This document shows positions 18,650 to 27,435 of a stretch of DNA of 64,000 nt, one piece after another (position 1 is the stretch's first letter; each line of letters starts with the position of its first letter). Under the pieces are notes generated by a model, which saw only the letters and a program-made list of their open reading frames with translations, made no database searches and had not been told where the DNA came from. Origin of the DNA: CAVONB01 sp963697205 (GTDB lineage: Bacteria > Pseudomonadota > Alphaproteobacteria > Rhizobiales > Hyphomicrobiaceae); assembly GCA_963697205.1 (NCBI GenBank), contig CAVONB010000013.1, positions 1 through 64,000 on the forward strand, read 5' to 3'. Made by a program: the position numbers and the translations under genes.

Positions 18650-19560
18650 TAAGCCCCGCGCGTCGGCGTGCCACCATCGAGCATGTCCGACGCACACTTG
18701 CCGTCTCCGAGCGCCGGGCTTGCAAGGCGCTCGGCCAGCACCGTTCGACACAGCGCAAGACACCGAGGGGACGCGACGACGAGGCTGCACTGACGGCCGA
18801 CATTGTCGCTCTCGCCCGGCAATACGGCCGCTACGGCTATCGCAAGATCGCGGAGCTGCTGCGGACCTGGCCCGGCTGGGTGGTCAACGACAAGCGGGTC
18901 GAACGGATCTGGCGGCAAGAGGGGCTGAAGGTGCCAGCCAAGCAACCCAAGCGTGGTCGGCTGTGGCTGACCGACGGCTCGTGCGTGCGGCTGCGGCCCG
19001 AGCATCGCGATCATGTGTGGTCCTACGACTTCGTGGAAGATCGCACGCACGATGGTCGGAAATACCGCATGCTCAACGTGGTCGACGAGTTCACCCACGA
19101 ATGCCTGGCGATCCGCGTGTCTCGACGACTTAAGTCGACCGACGTCATCGACGTTCTGTCGGACCTCTTCATCCTACGCGGTGTGCCGGGACACATTCGA
19201 TCAGACAATGGCCCAGAGTTCATTGCCAAGTCGGTCCGGGCGTGGATCACGGCGGTAGGGGCCAAGACCGCCTACATCGCGCCGGGCAGTCCGTGGGAGA
19301 ATGGTTATGTCGAGAGCTTCAACGCCCGGATGCGTGATGAGTTGCTCAACGGCGAAATCTTCTACTCGTTGAAGGAGGCGCAAATCATCATCGAGAGCTG
19401 GCGGTGCCATTACAATAGCATCCGACCGCACGCATCGCTGGGCTACCAGGCGCCGGCCCCCGAAGTGTTCGTGCCCGGCCTCGCCGCGTGGCCGCCTGCG
19501 CTACACGTAGGGGCTCCGGCAGCCACGCTCGGTCTGGCAAAAAGACCACCCATGAACTAA
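18643..19560 (+). CDS. IS3 OrfB (DDE transposase, made by frameshifting)
   Basis: The -1 frame is open from about 18640 (GKLISPARRRATIEHVRRTL) and lacks its own ATG near the start, as usual for IS3 orfB. An HTH_21 segment (YGRYGYRKIAELLR) precedes the rve integrase core: WSYDFVEDRTHDGRK with the first Asp, HIRSDNGPEFIAK with the second, and SPWENGYVESFNARMRDELL with the Glu. The end NSIRPHASLGYQAP is the family C-terminal signature. It seems complete. Confidence 0.9.
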   Translation, partial: KLISPARRRATIEHVRRTLAVSERRACKALGQHRSTQRKTPRGRDDEAALTADIVALARQYGRYGYRKIAELLRTWPGWVVNDKRVERIWRQEGLKVPAKQPKRGRLWLTDGSCVRLRPEHRDHVWSYDFVEDRTHDGRKYRMLNVVDEFTHECLAIRVSRRLKSTDVIDVLSDLFILRGVPGHIRSDNGPEFIAKSVRAWITAVGAKTAYIAPGSPWENGYVESFNARMRDELLNGEIFYSLKEAQIIIESWRCHYNSIRPHASLGYQAPAPEVFVPGLAAWPPALHVGAPAATLGLAKRPPMN

Positions 19561-19649
19561 CATTCCACCCGGACCACTCGGTGGGGGCTGGTCACCGATA
19601 ACCGGCACATCGCACTATTCCTTCACAGTTTCCGCAGAGCACCGACCCC

Positions 19650-20906
19650 ATGTTCCCCCTGTCATCCCTACTTACCCGCATGATCCGAACCGGTACGCTG
19701 ACGGTGACCGATGCCACCGGTGGACTGCACACCTTCGGCGGCAAGTTACCCGGTCCTGCAGTCTCGATGAAACTATCCGACCCAGCCCTCTATCGTTCCC
19801 TTGTGCTCAACTCCGAACTCGCCGCCGGCGAGGCCTACATGAACGGCACACTGACATTCCCCGGTTCCAGTCTGCGCGCGTTTCTTGAGCTCATTTCGAT
19901 CAACCGCAACGACCGCCCGCCAACACCAGTTCAACGCGCCGTTGGGGCCGCCGCCAAGACGTTCAAGCGATTCCAGCAGTCTAACCCTATTGGCCGCGCG
20001 CAGCAGCACATCGCCCACCACTATGACATCGGCAACGAACTCTACCGACTGTTCCTCGACCAGGGGCTGTTCTACTCCTGTGCCTATTTCGAGAATGACG
20101 ATGACACCCTCGAAGCCGCTCAGCGGGCCAAGTGCCGGCTGATCGCCGCAAAGCTCGGCCTGAAGCCAGGGCAGAAAATTCTCGACATCGGCAGCGGCTG
20201 GGGCGGTCTTGCAATCTATCTCGCCCAGATGGCGGACGTCGAAGTCCTGGGTGTGACGCTTTCGAAAGAACAGCAAGCACTCGCTCAGGAGCGCGCCCAA
20301 AAGGCCGGTGTGTCAAACCGCGTCAAGTTCGAACTTCGCGACTACCGCGAGCTTGATCAGAAGTTCGACCGCCTAGTTTCCGTCGGCATGTTCGAACACG
20401 TTGGCGTGCCTCGCTATAATGAGTTCTTTCAACATGTGAACAAACTGATGCCCGACGACGGCGTGATGCTTCTGCATTCGATCGGACACATGAGCCCACC
20501 CTCGACGGCGAGCCCTTGGTTACGCAAATACATCTTCCCCGGCGCCTACTCGCCAGCGCTTTCGGAAGTCTTCCCCGCGGTCGAACGTAATCGCCTTTGG
20601 GTTACCGACTGTGAGTTCCTCCGGCTCCACTACGCAATGACACTTAAGCACTGGAACACCCGCTTTGAGACACATCGCGCCGAAATCCAGGCCATGTACG
20701 ACGAGCGCTTCTGCCGCATGTGGGAGTTCTATCTCGTCAGTGCCGAAATGATGTTCCGCACCGGCGCACAGGAAGTCTTCCACCTCCAACTCTCCCGTAA
20801 GCGCGATGCCTCCCCCATCCGCCGGGATTACATGGTCGACGTCCAACGCGAGCTCAAGCTACGCGAAGCAGATCGTCTCCCGAAACTCCCTGGGGCTGTC
20901 GAATAG
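19650..20906 (+). CDS. Cyclopropane-fatty-acyl-phospholipid synthase family methyltransferase
   Basis: CFA synthases add a methylene group from S-adenosylmethionine across double bonds of membrane lipid acyl chains, usually in stationary phase or acid stress. The 418-residue protein has the N-terminal lipid-binding domain (residues about 1-110), then HHYDIGNELY (123-132), YSCAYF (142-147), the SAM-binding loop ILDIGSGWGG (177-186) and the conserved SVGMFEHVG and LKHWNTRFE segments. The CFA reaction versus another lipid methylation cannot be settled from sequence. It is a complete gene 55 bp beyond IS3, moderately AT-richer than the ISs, and no strong ribosome-binding site is visible. Confidence 0.87.
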   Translation: MFPLSSLLTRMIRTGTLTVTDATGGLHTFGGKLPGPAVSMKLSDPALYRSLVLNSELAAGEAYMNGTLTFPGSSLRAFLELISINRNDRPPTPVQRAVGAAAKTFKRFQQSNPIGRAQQHIAHHYDIGNELYRLFLDQGLFYSCAYFENDDDTLEAAQRAKCRLIAAKLGLKPGQKILDIGSGWGGLAIYLAQMADVEVLGVTLSKEQQALAQERAQKAGVSNRVKFELRDYRELDQKFDRLVSVGMFEHVGVPRYNEFFQHVNKLMPDDGVMLLHSIGHMSPPSTASPWLRKYIFPGAYSPALSEVFPAVERNRLWVTDCEFLRLHYAMTLKHWNTRFETHRAEIQAMYDERFCRMWEFYLVSAEMMFRTGAQEVFHLQLSRKRDASPIRRDYMVDVQRELKLREADRLPKLPGAVE

Positions 20907-21044
20907 GTAGCCCAGGCGCAAAATCAACTGCAGGGTGCGTCTGTTCTCTGGCACATTCTGCCTCGGTTATCTTTGTCTGCATCCAACGGTAGCGGACATG
21001 GAAAGGCAAACCTCTGCGACGTAGGCCGACGGTCGAGATGGGTC
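20907..21044. other. Non-coding gap after the CFA synthase gene
   Basis: Nothing recognisable is present. Together with the repeat copy at 21045-21235 it makes a gene-free stretch of about 370 bp before the IS1380 fragment. Confidence 0.5.
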
Positions 21045-21235
21045 AAAACTCCCGATCTGCTGTTCGAGTGCCGACCGACGCGGTAGGGCCGAAAGCAGTC
21101 GCCACAAGCCGAAACCCGCGACCGACGTCGTGCGCCGCAGCAATTTTCGCGACGGCTTCCACCGACTTCAGGTGCGCGGAGAGCACACCTCGGCTGATGA
21201 TCCGGGTCTGGCTTATGGCGCTTATGTGCAGGTTT
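21045..21235 (-). repeat. Dispersed intergenic repeat, copy 3
   Basis: This is the longest copy. On the minus strand it has a frame reading ISRGVLSAHLKSVEAVAKIA, then HDVGRGFRLVATAFGPTASVG, which parallels weaker frames in copies 1 and 2. No start, ribosome-binding site or known domain supports a real protein. Confidence 0.5.
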
Positions 21236-21274
21236 CTCGGACGCCGGCCTGCGACGAGGTAACCCCGGTCTCCT

Positions 21275-21708
21275 TGGCTCGCAGCCGCGCTCGGATCATC
21301 GTTCCCGGCGCACTCGGGCAACGCGCCGCCGTGACGTTCGTGCCGGTCGGGTCGACTGCATGCGAAGCGGTCGAGATCGTTCGTCATGATGGCACTGGTG
21401 ACGGACGCAGCCGATGAATAGCGGCGAGGATCTGGTGGACGAGGTCTCGCGGGATTGCGACCTCGGCCAGCTGGAAGGTTATCGCGCGGGCATGGCGGAC
21501 GACACGGGCGCCGATCTTGATCAGCCGCGTTTGCAGGCTCGTCAGCGACCAGGACGCGACCTCGTCGGGCAGTTCGGCGGCCTGCAAGAACATGCCGAGG
21601 TTGTAGGCCAGCGCATGAAGCTGCAGGCGGACCTCGTTCTGCGCCATCGTCCGGCATGACAGCCGGGTCCACCTGAGCGCGATCTTGCCCTCCTTGATGT
21701 GCTGCTCG
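21275..21708 (-). mobile_element. IS1380 fragment, copy B
   Basis: It is nearly identical to part of copy D (32165-32595) and encodes the C-terminal transposase segment EQHIKEGKIALRWTRLSC through RLIKIGARVVRHARAITFQL. The IS end motif ccgacattcccc is missing on the low-coordinate side. The high-coordinate side is cut at TGCTGCTCG by IS66 copy 1. Confidence 0.85.
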
Positions 21709-21755
21709 GTAAGCGGTGCCCCGCCCGCACCTAGCTGGTGGGCTGATCTCCAGCC

Positions 21756-22220
21756 ATGATCTCGCCGGTGAGGCTGGATCGATTTGACATTATGTTTGAC
21801 CGTAGCGATGAAACGTCTCCCGTTCGGCCGCGCCGGGTCGAGGTCTTCACCGGCCCGGAGCGGCGGCGTGATTGGTCGGATGAAAGGAAGATCGCGATCG
21901 TGGTGGAGAGCCTTGCGCCGGGCGTGAACATCTCGGCGGTCGCTCGCAGCCATGGCCTCAATCCGCAGCAGCTGTTCGGTTGGAGGAAGCGCTTTCGCCG
22001 TGAGGCATCCGGACTGATTGCACCGCCGGACAATACGCCGACGTTCGCTCCCGCGATCGTGGAGCCTGCCCTGATGAGCACGACGCCGGCTACACCGCAG
22101 CAATATCCTGTCGAGGGCTCGATCGAGGTCAGCGTCGGAGGTGCGACGGTCCGCATTCGCGGCGCGGTTGATGCGAAGACGTTGGCCGTGGTGCTGAAGA
22201 CGCTGAAGGTGTTGGCATGA
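21756..22220 (+). CDS. tnpA: IS66 TnpA (OrfA) accessory protein
   Basis: The 154-residue protein has an N-terminal helix-turn-helix (WSDERKIAIVVESLAPGVNI, VARSHGLNPQQLFGWRKRF), typical of IS66 OrfA. A C-terminal part (VGGATVRIRGAVDAKTLAVV) resembles the conserved end of the family. ATG at 21756 is used; ATG at 21792 is also possible. The stop overlaps tnpB by 4 bp. Confidence 0.88.
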   Translation: MISPVRLDRFDIMFDRSDETSPVRPRRVEVFTGPERRRDWSDERKIAIVVESLAPGVNISAVARSHGLNPQQLFGWRKRFRREASGLIAPPDNTPTFAPAIVEPALMSTTPATPQQYPVEGSIEVSVGGATVRIRGAVDAKTLAVVLKTLKVLA

Positions 22221-22570
22221 TTGTGCCTCCGACCGGCGTCCGGGTGCTGGTGGCGACCAAGCCCGTCGACTTCAGGAAGGGCATGGACGGGCTTGCGGCC
22301 TACGTCGAGCAGCAGCTGCAGACCGACCCGTTCAGTGGCGTCGTCTACGTCTTCCGATCCAAGCGCGCCGACAAGGTCAAGCTTCTGTTCTGGGACCAGA
22401 CGGGGCTTGTTCTGCTGACGAAGCGGTTGGAGGATGCGCGCTTCCACTGGCCGGCGATCCAGGATGGCGTCATGCGCCCGTCGCCGGCGCAGCTTGCGGC
22501 GCTCTTGGAGGGCCTGGACTGGTCGCGCGTGCACATGCGCCGCGTGCGCTCGCCACAGGCGACGCTATGA
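22217..22570 (+). CDS. tnpB: IS66 TnpB (OrfB) accessory protein
   Basis: The 117-residue protein begins MIVPPTGVRVLVATKPVDFR and continues with KGMDGLAAYV, DPFSGVVYVFRSKRADKVK and WDQTGLVLLTKRLE, the conserved core of IS66 OrfB. Its biochemical role is not established, but it is required for efficient transposition in the family. It is coupled to tnpA. Confidence 0.92.
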   Translation: MIVPPTGVRVLVATKPVDFRKGMDGLAAYVEQQLQTDPFSGVVYVFRSKRADKVKLLFWDQTGLVLLTKRLEDARFHWPAIQDGVMRPSPAQLAALLEGLDWSRVHMRRVRSPQATL

Positions 22571-22642
22571 TCCCCGTGGCGCGATGACTCGCGACCGAAT
22601 GATCCGCTGCCGTTGCGATCGCCGTCGTGCATGCTCTCGGGC

Positions 22643-24217
22643 ATGACGGATTCGCCCGACGACCTTCCCGACGACATCGAAAGCCTGAAGGCGCTGCTGC
22701 GTGCCGAGCGCAGCGAGAAAGCTCGGCTGGCGGACCAGAACGAGCGCCTCCTCCACATGCTACGGCAGCTTCGGCGTAATCACTTCGGGCGGAAGTCGGA
22801 GAAGCTCAGCGAGGACCAGCTCAATCTCGGGCTCGAAGACCTGGAGGCCGCGATTGCCGCGGGCGAGGCCGCAGGCGAGAAGGCCGACGCGACGCTGGCA
22901 GCGTCGCGTAGAGCGGCGCGCAAAGTCAATCGCGGTCATCTGCCCGACCATCTGCCGCGCGAAGAGATCGTCATCGAGCCGCCAAGCACGGCATGCCCCT
23001 GCTGCGGCGGCGATCTGCACGTCATCGGCGAGGATCGCTCTGAGCGCTTAGACAAGGTGCCGGCCAAGTATCGGGTGATCGTCACGCGACGCCCCAAGTA
23101 CGCCTGCCGGACCTGCGAGCGCACCGGTGCCGACAAGACGGCCGGTATCATCCAGGCCCCGGCTCCGGCGCGGCTGATCGAGGGCGGTCTGCCGACCGAG
23201 GCGCTCGTCGCCGACGTCGTCGTCTCGAAGTATGCGTGGCACCAGCCGCTCTATCGCCAGTCACAGCAGATGGCGACGGACGGCATCCACATCGATCGCT
23301 CGACGCTCGCCCACTGGGTCGGCTTCGCCGCCTTCGAGCTAATGCCGGTCTACGATCGGCTCGTCGCCAGTCTCAAGGCCTCGACCAAGCTCTTCGCCGA
23401 CGAGACCCGATGTCCGGCACTTGATCCCGGGCGCGGGAAAACCAAGACGGGTTATCTGTGGGCGCTGGCACGCGACGATCGACCGTGGGGCGGGGCCGAT
23501 CCGCCGGCCGTTACCTACATGTATGCGCCCGGTCGCGGCGTCGAACACGCCGTGCGCCATCTCGCCGGCTTCTCGGGCACGCTGCAGGTCGACGGCTATG
23601 TCGCCTACAAGCAGCTGACAGAGGCGGCTCGCGCAGGCGGCCCGCTCGTGCTCGCGCACTGCTGGTCGCACTTCCGCCGCCTATTCTACGACATCGCAAA
23701 AGGGAGCAACGCGCCGATCGCCAGTGAGACGCTCATCCGCATCGCGGCGCTGTACGCAATCGAAGAGGAGATCCGAGGCAGGAGTGCCGACGAGCGCCGG
23801 GCCATTCGGCAGGAGCGGACAAAGCCTCTCGTCGATGGGCTCGAGGCCTGGCTCAAGCAACAGCTCGCGCGCCTGTCGAAGGGATCGACGCTTGCCAAGG
23901 AGATCCGCTACGGTGGCCTCAACCACTGGGCGGGCCTCTGCACCTTCCTCGACGACGGCCGTGTCGAGCTGGATTCCAACACGGTCGAGCGCTTGATACG
24001 GCCGATTGCATTGAGCCGGAAAAATGCGCTCTTCGCCGGTAGCGACGAAGGCGCTACCAACTGGGCCGCCATCGCCTCGCTGATCGAGACCTGCAAGCTC
24101 AACGACGTGAACCCGCATGCTTGGCTTACAGACACCCTGACAAGGCTCGTCAACCGGTGGCCAGCCTCTCGTATCGACGAGCTGATGCCCTGGGCCTACA
24201 CGAAGGCCGCCGCCTGA
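22643..24217 (+). CDS. tnpC: IS66 TnpC transposase
   Basis: The 524-residue protein has an N-terminal coiled coil (LKALLRAERSEKARLADQNE), a zinc-binding segment (CPCCGGDLHVIG, then YACRTCERTG), and the DDE core with KLFADETRCPALDPGRGKTK, LQVDGYVAYKQL, and VELDSNTVERLIRPIALSRKNALF near the C-terminus. ATG at 22643 is taken as the start; an earlier non-ATG start at 22613 is possible. It is complete and may be active. Confidence 0.92.
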   Translation: MTDSPDDLPDDIESLKALLRAERSEKARLADQNERLLHMLRQLRRNHFGRKSEKLSEDQLNLGLEDLEAAIAAGEAAGEKADATLAASRRAARKVNRGHLPDHLPREEIVIEPPSTACPCCGGDLHVIGEDRSERLDKVPAKYRVIVTRRPKYACRTCERTGADKTAGIIQAPAPARLIEGGLPTEALVADVVVSKYAWHQPLYRQSQQMATDGIHIDRSTLAHWVGFAAFELMPVYDRLVASLKASTKLFADETRCPALDPGRGKTKTGYLWALARDDRPWGGADPPAVTYMYAPGRGVEHAVRHLAGFSGTLQVDGYVAYKQLTEAARAGGPLVLAHCWSHFRRLFYDIAKGSNAPIASETLIRIAALYAIEEEIRGRSADERRAIRQERTKPLVDGLEAWLKQQLARLSKGSTLAKEIRYGGLNHWAGLCTFLDDGRVELDSNTVERLIRPIALSRKNALFAGSDEGATNWAAIASLIETCKLNDVNPHAWLTDTLTRLVNRWPASRIDELMPWAYTKAAA

Positions 24218-24251
24218 GTGTCAAGGTGACAACGGTGCACCGCTTACGGCC

Positions 24252-24833
24252 ATGCGGCAGCGCAACTCGATGTACAAGCTCTCCGGCGACGTGCAGATCG
24301 ACGATGCCTATCTCGGCGGCGAAGCGCGGGAAAAGCCCGGGAAAGCAGGACGTGGAGCGGAGGGCAAGATCCCTTTCGTCGTGGCCGTCGCAACGCGTAA
24401 AGGCAAGGCTGTCTACACGCAGTTGCGGCGGGTCGTGGGCTTCACGAAGGAAGCCATCAAGTCCTACGCCGAGGCCAACATCGTACGCGGCAGCTGGGTT
24501 GTCAGCGACGGTCTCGGCTGCTTCCTTGGGCTTGCCGCGGCGGGTATGCGGCACGTGCCGATTGTCACCGGCGGGGGCCGTCCCAAGAACGCGCTCTTCA
24601 AATGGGTCATCAACACCGGCTTGGGCAATCTCAAGAGCGCGATCACCGGCACCTGCCGCAGCTTCGATGTCCAACACACCGACCGATACCTCGCCGCATA
24701 CGAGTGGCGCTTCAACCGCCGCTTCGAGCTGGACAAGAATATCGAGCGATTGGCCCGCGCCGCCTTGCGAACTGTGCCTCGGCCCTACAGATCAATCGCC
24801 CTCGTCAGAGGGCCAGCGGAGATGACGGGGTAA
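24252..24833 (+). pseudogene. IS1595-family transposase, C-terminal half
   Basis: The frame encodes the catalytic half of an ISXO2-type transposase: SGDVQIDDAYLGGE with the first Asp, WVVSDGLGCF with the second, and the C-terminal YLAAYEWRFNRRFELD segment. The sequence upstream is the IS66 end (24247). The zinc-ribbon half at 10781-11113 ends about 15 residues before this part begins, so the two halves are nearly complementary. Confidence 0.82.
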
Positions 24834-25160
24834 TCAGGTTACCCCATGGCTGAGACTGACCGCTGACCTGCAATGGATCGAACCTTTCAAACCGGCTCTG
24901 TTCCGCTTCAATGTAGCAGGGCCCGCTGCCCCATCGCTCCGGCGAGGCAATGTCGCGGCGTGAGCGCGTCACCGTCGCGCTCGATCATGCGGCGCCAGCC
25001 CAGGTAGCTCGGCAGATACTTCGACGCCACGCCCTTGAATCGAGCCATCCATCCCTTGAAGCGGCTCTGGTAGGCGTTGGGGTGGACGACGCCCGCTCCC
25101 GGCATCAAATGTGCCAAAGGGTGTTCGTTGAAGAACGAATCACTTGAGGGGGTCGTCCAC

Positions 25161-26213
25161 ATGCAAGTTACCACGATCGGAATCGATATTGCCAAGAGCG
25201 CCTTTCAAATCCACGGCGTGGATGCGGCTGGCAAGGTCGTCATCATGAAGCAGTTGCGTCGCAACCAAGTATTCGAGTTCTTCAAGAAGCTCCCCCCGTG
25301 CCTTGTCGGTATGGAGGCGTGCGCCACCGCTCATCATTGGGCACGTGAGTTGACCAAACTCAGCCACACGGTGCGCCTGATGCCCACTAGCTATGTGAAG
25401 CCTTACGTCAAGCGCAGCAAAAACGACGCCGCTGATGCTGCAGCCATTTGTGAGGCTGTGACACGGCCGAGTATGCGTTTCGTGCCCGTCAAGACGGTGG
25501 AACAACAAGCTTGTCTAATGTTGCATCGGGCGCGGGACTTGCTGATCCGCCAGCGGACGCAGCTCATCAATGCAATGCGCGCCCATCTTGCTGAGCTTGG
25601 GATGGTAGCGGTTCAAGGCCGCGACGGTTTGCAGGAATTGATCGCCATCGTGACAGATGACACAAAGGATCGACTGCCCGGGGCCATGCGAGATGCCCTG
25701 CAGGCGCTCGTCGCACAACTCGTGGCTCTGCAGGAGCAGATCGGCGCACTCAAGAACCGCATCCACGCGCAGCATCGCACGAGCGAGGTAAGCCAGCGCC
25801 TGCAGGCCATCCCGGGCATCGGAGTCATCGGTGCCACAGCGATCGCGGCCACGGTCGCCGACCCAGCCGTATTCAAGTCCGGTCGTGAGTTTGCTGCTTG
25901 GATCGGGTTGGTACCACGGCAGAACTCGAGCGGTGGCAAGGAACCGCTCGGCCGCATCACCAAGCAAGGCGACCGATATCTACGGCGCATTCTGATCGTC
26001 GGCGCGACTGCTGTATTGCGACACGCACGTAGCCATCCAGAGAAACATCCCTGGCTGATGCAGCTCCTGGCCCACAAACCGGCCAAAGTCGTTGCCGTGG
26101 CACTCGCCAACAAGATGGCGCGCATCGCCTGGGCGGTTCTAGCCAAAGGTGAAGCCTATCGAGCGCCGGCGCTTGCGGGAACCGCCTTAAGAGGCTCGGC
26201 GATGAAGGATTAG
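25161..26213 (+). CDS. IS110-family (IS1111 group) DEDD recombinase
   Basis: The 350-residue recombinase has an N-terminal RuvC-like domain with the DEDD residues in TIGIDIAKSAFQIHG, LVGMEACATAHHW and RSKNDAADAAAI. A coiled-coil linker follows (around residues 140-220). The C-terminal Tnp domain begins at LQAIPGIGVIGATAIAATVA and includes PRQNSSGGKEPLGRITKQGD with the conserved Ser. ATG at 25161 is chosen because the family begins VTTIGIDIAK. The protein appears complete. Confidence 0.93.
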   Translation: MQVTTIGIDIAKSAFQIHGVDAAGKVVIMKQLRRNQVFEFFKKLPPCLVGMEACATAHHWARELTKLSHTVRLMPTSYVKPYVKRSKNDAADAAAICEAVTRPSMRFVPVKTVEQQACLMLHRARDLLIRQRTQLINAMRAHLAELGMVAVQGRDGLQELIAIVTDDTKDRLPGAMRDALQALVAQLVALQEQIGALKNRIHAQHRTSEVSQRLQAIPGIGVIGATAIAATVADPAVFKSGREFAAWIGLVPRQNSSGGKEPLGRITKQGDRYLRRILIVGATAVLRHARSHPEKHPWLMQLLAHKPAKVVAVALANKMARIAWAVLAKGEAYRAPALAGTALRGSAMKD

Positions 26214-26467
26214 TATAGGGCCGAAAGGCGTCACCGAATTGCGGGGGTGATGATGGTGTGATGCGAAACGGTCGAGCCGTCGATTGAGAAAACCCGTAGA
26301 ACGTGATGCGATGAGATAGCGCGCTGCGTTGATTGGGACTCGATCAGCGAACCACATCAGGGCCGGCGGTCATGCGCCGCGACAACAGGCCGGACACATG
26401 ACTTGCACCCGACCGCAAGCAGCACGTCAAATTCCTCTTGCAACGCGGGCGTCGTCCACACATGACG
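26214..26467 (+). ncRNA. Candidate bridge-RNA locus of the IS1111 element
   Basis: The 254-bp non-coding segment between the recombinase stop and the right end is where IS1111-group elements are expected to encode the bridge RNA that pairs with target and donor DNA. It contains gcgttg at 26326-26331, identical to six bases next to the insertion point (ggcgttg|ttctgg). A six-base match can occur by chance. The call rests on position and family knowledge, not on a demonstrated fold. Confidence 0.4.
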
Positions 26468-27435
26468 TTCTGGATGTGATAGCAGCCGATCGTCCGTTCG
26501 CCGGCGCTGGCGACGAGCGCGATCTGGACGATGTCTGTCGCAGCCGCGAATGCCTCGTAGGCCCTGTTGCCGTCGGTCACGAGCACGGCGTCCTTGGCGA
26601 CGACGGGCTTTAGGTGCGACCCGATCGTCTCCCCGCTGAGGTCGAAGAGGATCGCGTCGGTGGTCTCGCCATGGCGGTCGCGCACGATCAGGATGGCATC
26701 GTGCTCATCGGTGGAAAGGCCCGGCTTCTTGGCTTTTCCGCCGCGCTTCCTGGGCGCGCGGCCGACCAGCTTGCGCGAGCCCTTCGCGGACTTGAGGATG
26801 AACGTCTCGTCCGCCTCGACGATGCCGGTCACCGCGCTCGCCTTCTTGTCCCTGGCCGTCGCGAGGAAGCGATGGCGCCAGCGGAACGATGTGTCCAGAC
26901 GGATGCCGGTGCGCGCCGCCGCCTTGCGCAGGCTGACGCCGTCGACCAGCGAGCGGGCATAGTCGAGCCACTTCTCGCGCAGGCGCAGACCCGCCAGCGG
27001 CGTGCCGGTCAGCGCGTTGAAGGTGCGCCCGCACGCCTTGCACATATAGCGTTTGAGATCCGAGGCCGAGCCCCACGGCTTGAAGTCAACCTCGCCGCAA
27101 TGGCCGCAGGCCGGCGCTGCCGCGAACCGCGTTTCGATCATGGCGACGACCTCCTCGCCGGCCCCGTTCGCAGACAGCGCCTCGACCAGCGCGTCGCGCT
27201 GGACCTGGCTGAGGTCGCCCAGTTGCTCGACAAGTGCCCGGAAGTCTTGCGCTTTCATGATATCCCCGCTGCCGCCAAATCACTGGTCAGCAAGGTCTCA
27301 CAACACTGAGGCGGAACAGAGCCGTTTTAATGGGTTGCGACCTGCTTCCGTAAAACTCATCCCGGCAGCGCCCGGTCGCCGGAAATTTCGCCTCTGGTTG
27401 CGTTCGCCGTTTGGCGCCCAATCAGAGGCACGGAG

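Larger units (their letters stand above)
18314..19594 (+). mobile_element. IS3-family element
   Basis: Ends begin TGATC and finish GTCA. The left end tgatcctccccccttgaagt and the complement of the right end, tgaccagcccccaccgagt, match imperfectly and both lead into GTGGTCC or GTGGTCC-like sequence. It contains orfA and orfB. No 3-5 bp target duplication is evident, and the recombinase sequence does not resume on the right, so a deletion has occurred on that side. Confidence 0.85.
21709..24247 (+). mobile_element. IS66-family element, copy 1
   Basis: Left end gtaagcggtgccccgc (21709) matches the complement of the right end gcggtgcaccgcttac-type sequence ending at 24247, with GTAAGCGGTGC shared and inverted. 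It contains tnpA, tnpB and tnpC. The flanks gctgctcg and ggccatgc are not an 8-bp duplication. The left side is IS1380 and the right side is the middle of an IS1595 transposase, so at least one flank was exchanged after insertion. Confidence 0.9.
25081..26467 (+). mobile_element. IS1111-group IS110 element
   Basis: The exact boundaries come from comparison with the empty site in IS1595 copy 2. Subterminal perfect 15-bp inverted repeats gtggacgacgcccgc lie at 25082-25096 and, complemented, at 26445-26459. A longer tip, acatgacg, lies on the right. Subterminal repeats and a short 5' but long 3' non-coding end are features of the IS1111 group. No target duplication is seen, as expected for this family. 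Confidence 0.92.
24908..27258 (-). pseudogene. IS1595-family transposase, split by IS1111
   Basis: The N-terminal part (27258 down to 26468) begins MKAQDFRALVEQLGDLSQVQ. It has the zinc-ribbon CGHCGEVDFKPWG and MCKACGRTF, then IVEADETFILKSAKG with the first Asp and VLVTDGNRAYEAF with the second. Reading stops at CYHIQN where the IS1111 is inserted. The C-terminal part (25080 to 24908) continues NAYQSRFKGWMARFKGVASK to the end. The copy is therefore inactive unless the IS1111 excises precisely. Confidence 0.9.
24894..27323 (-). mobile_element. IS1595-family element, copy 1, interrupted by IS1111
   Basis: Ends are ggctctgttccgcttcaatg at 24894 and, on the other strand, ggctctgttccgcctcagtg ending at 27323. 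The flanking 8-mers differ, so no target duplication survives. Removing 25081-26467 restores TGGTAGGCGTTG-TTCTGGATGTG, which is exactly the uninterrupted sequence in copy 2 at 44311-44333. Confidence 0.92.
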
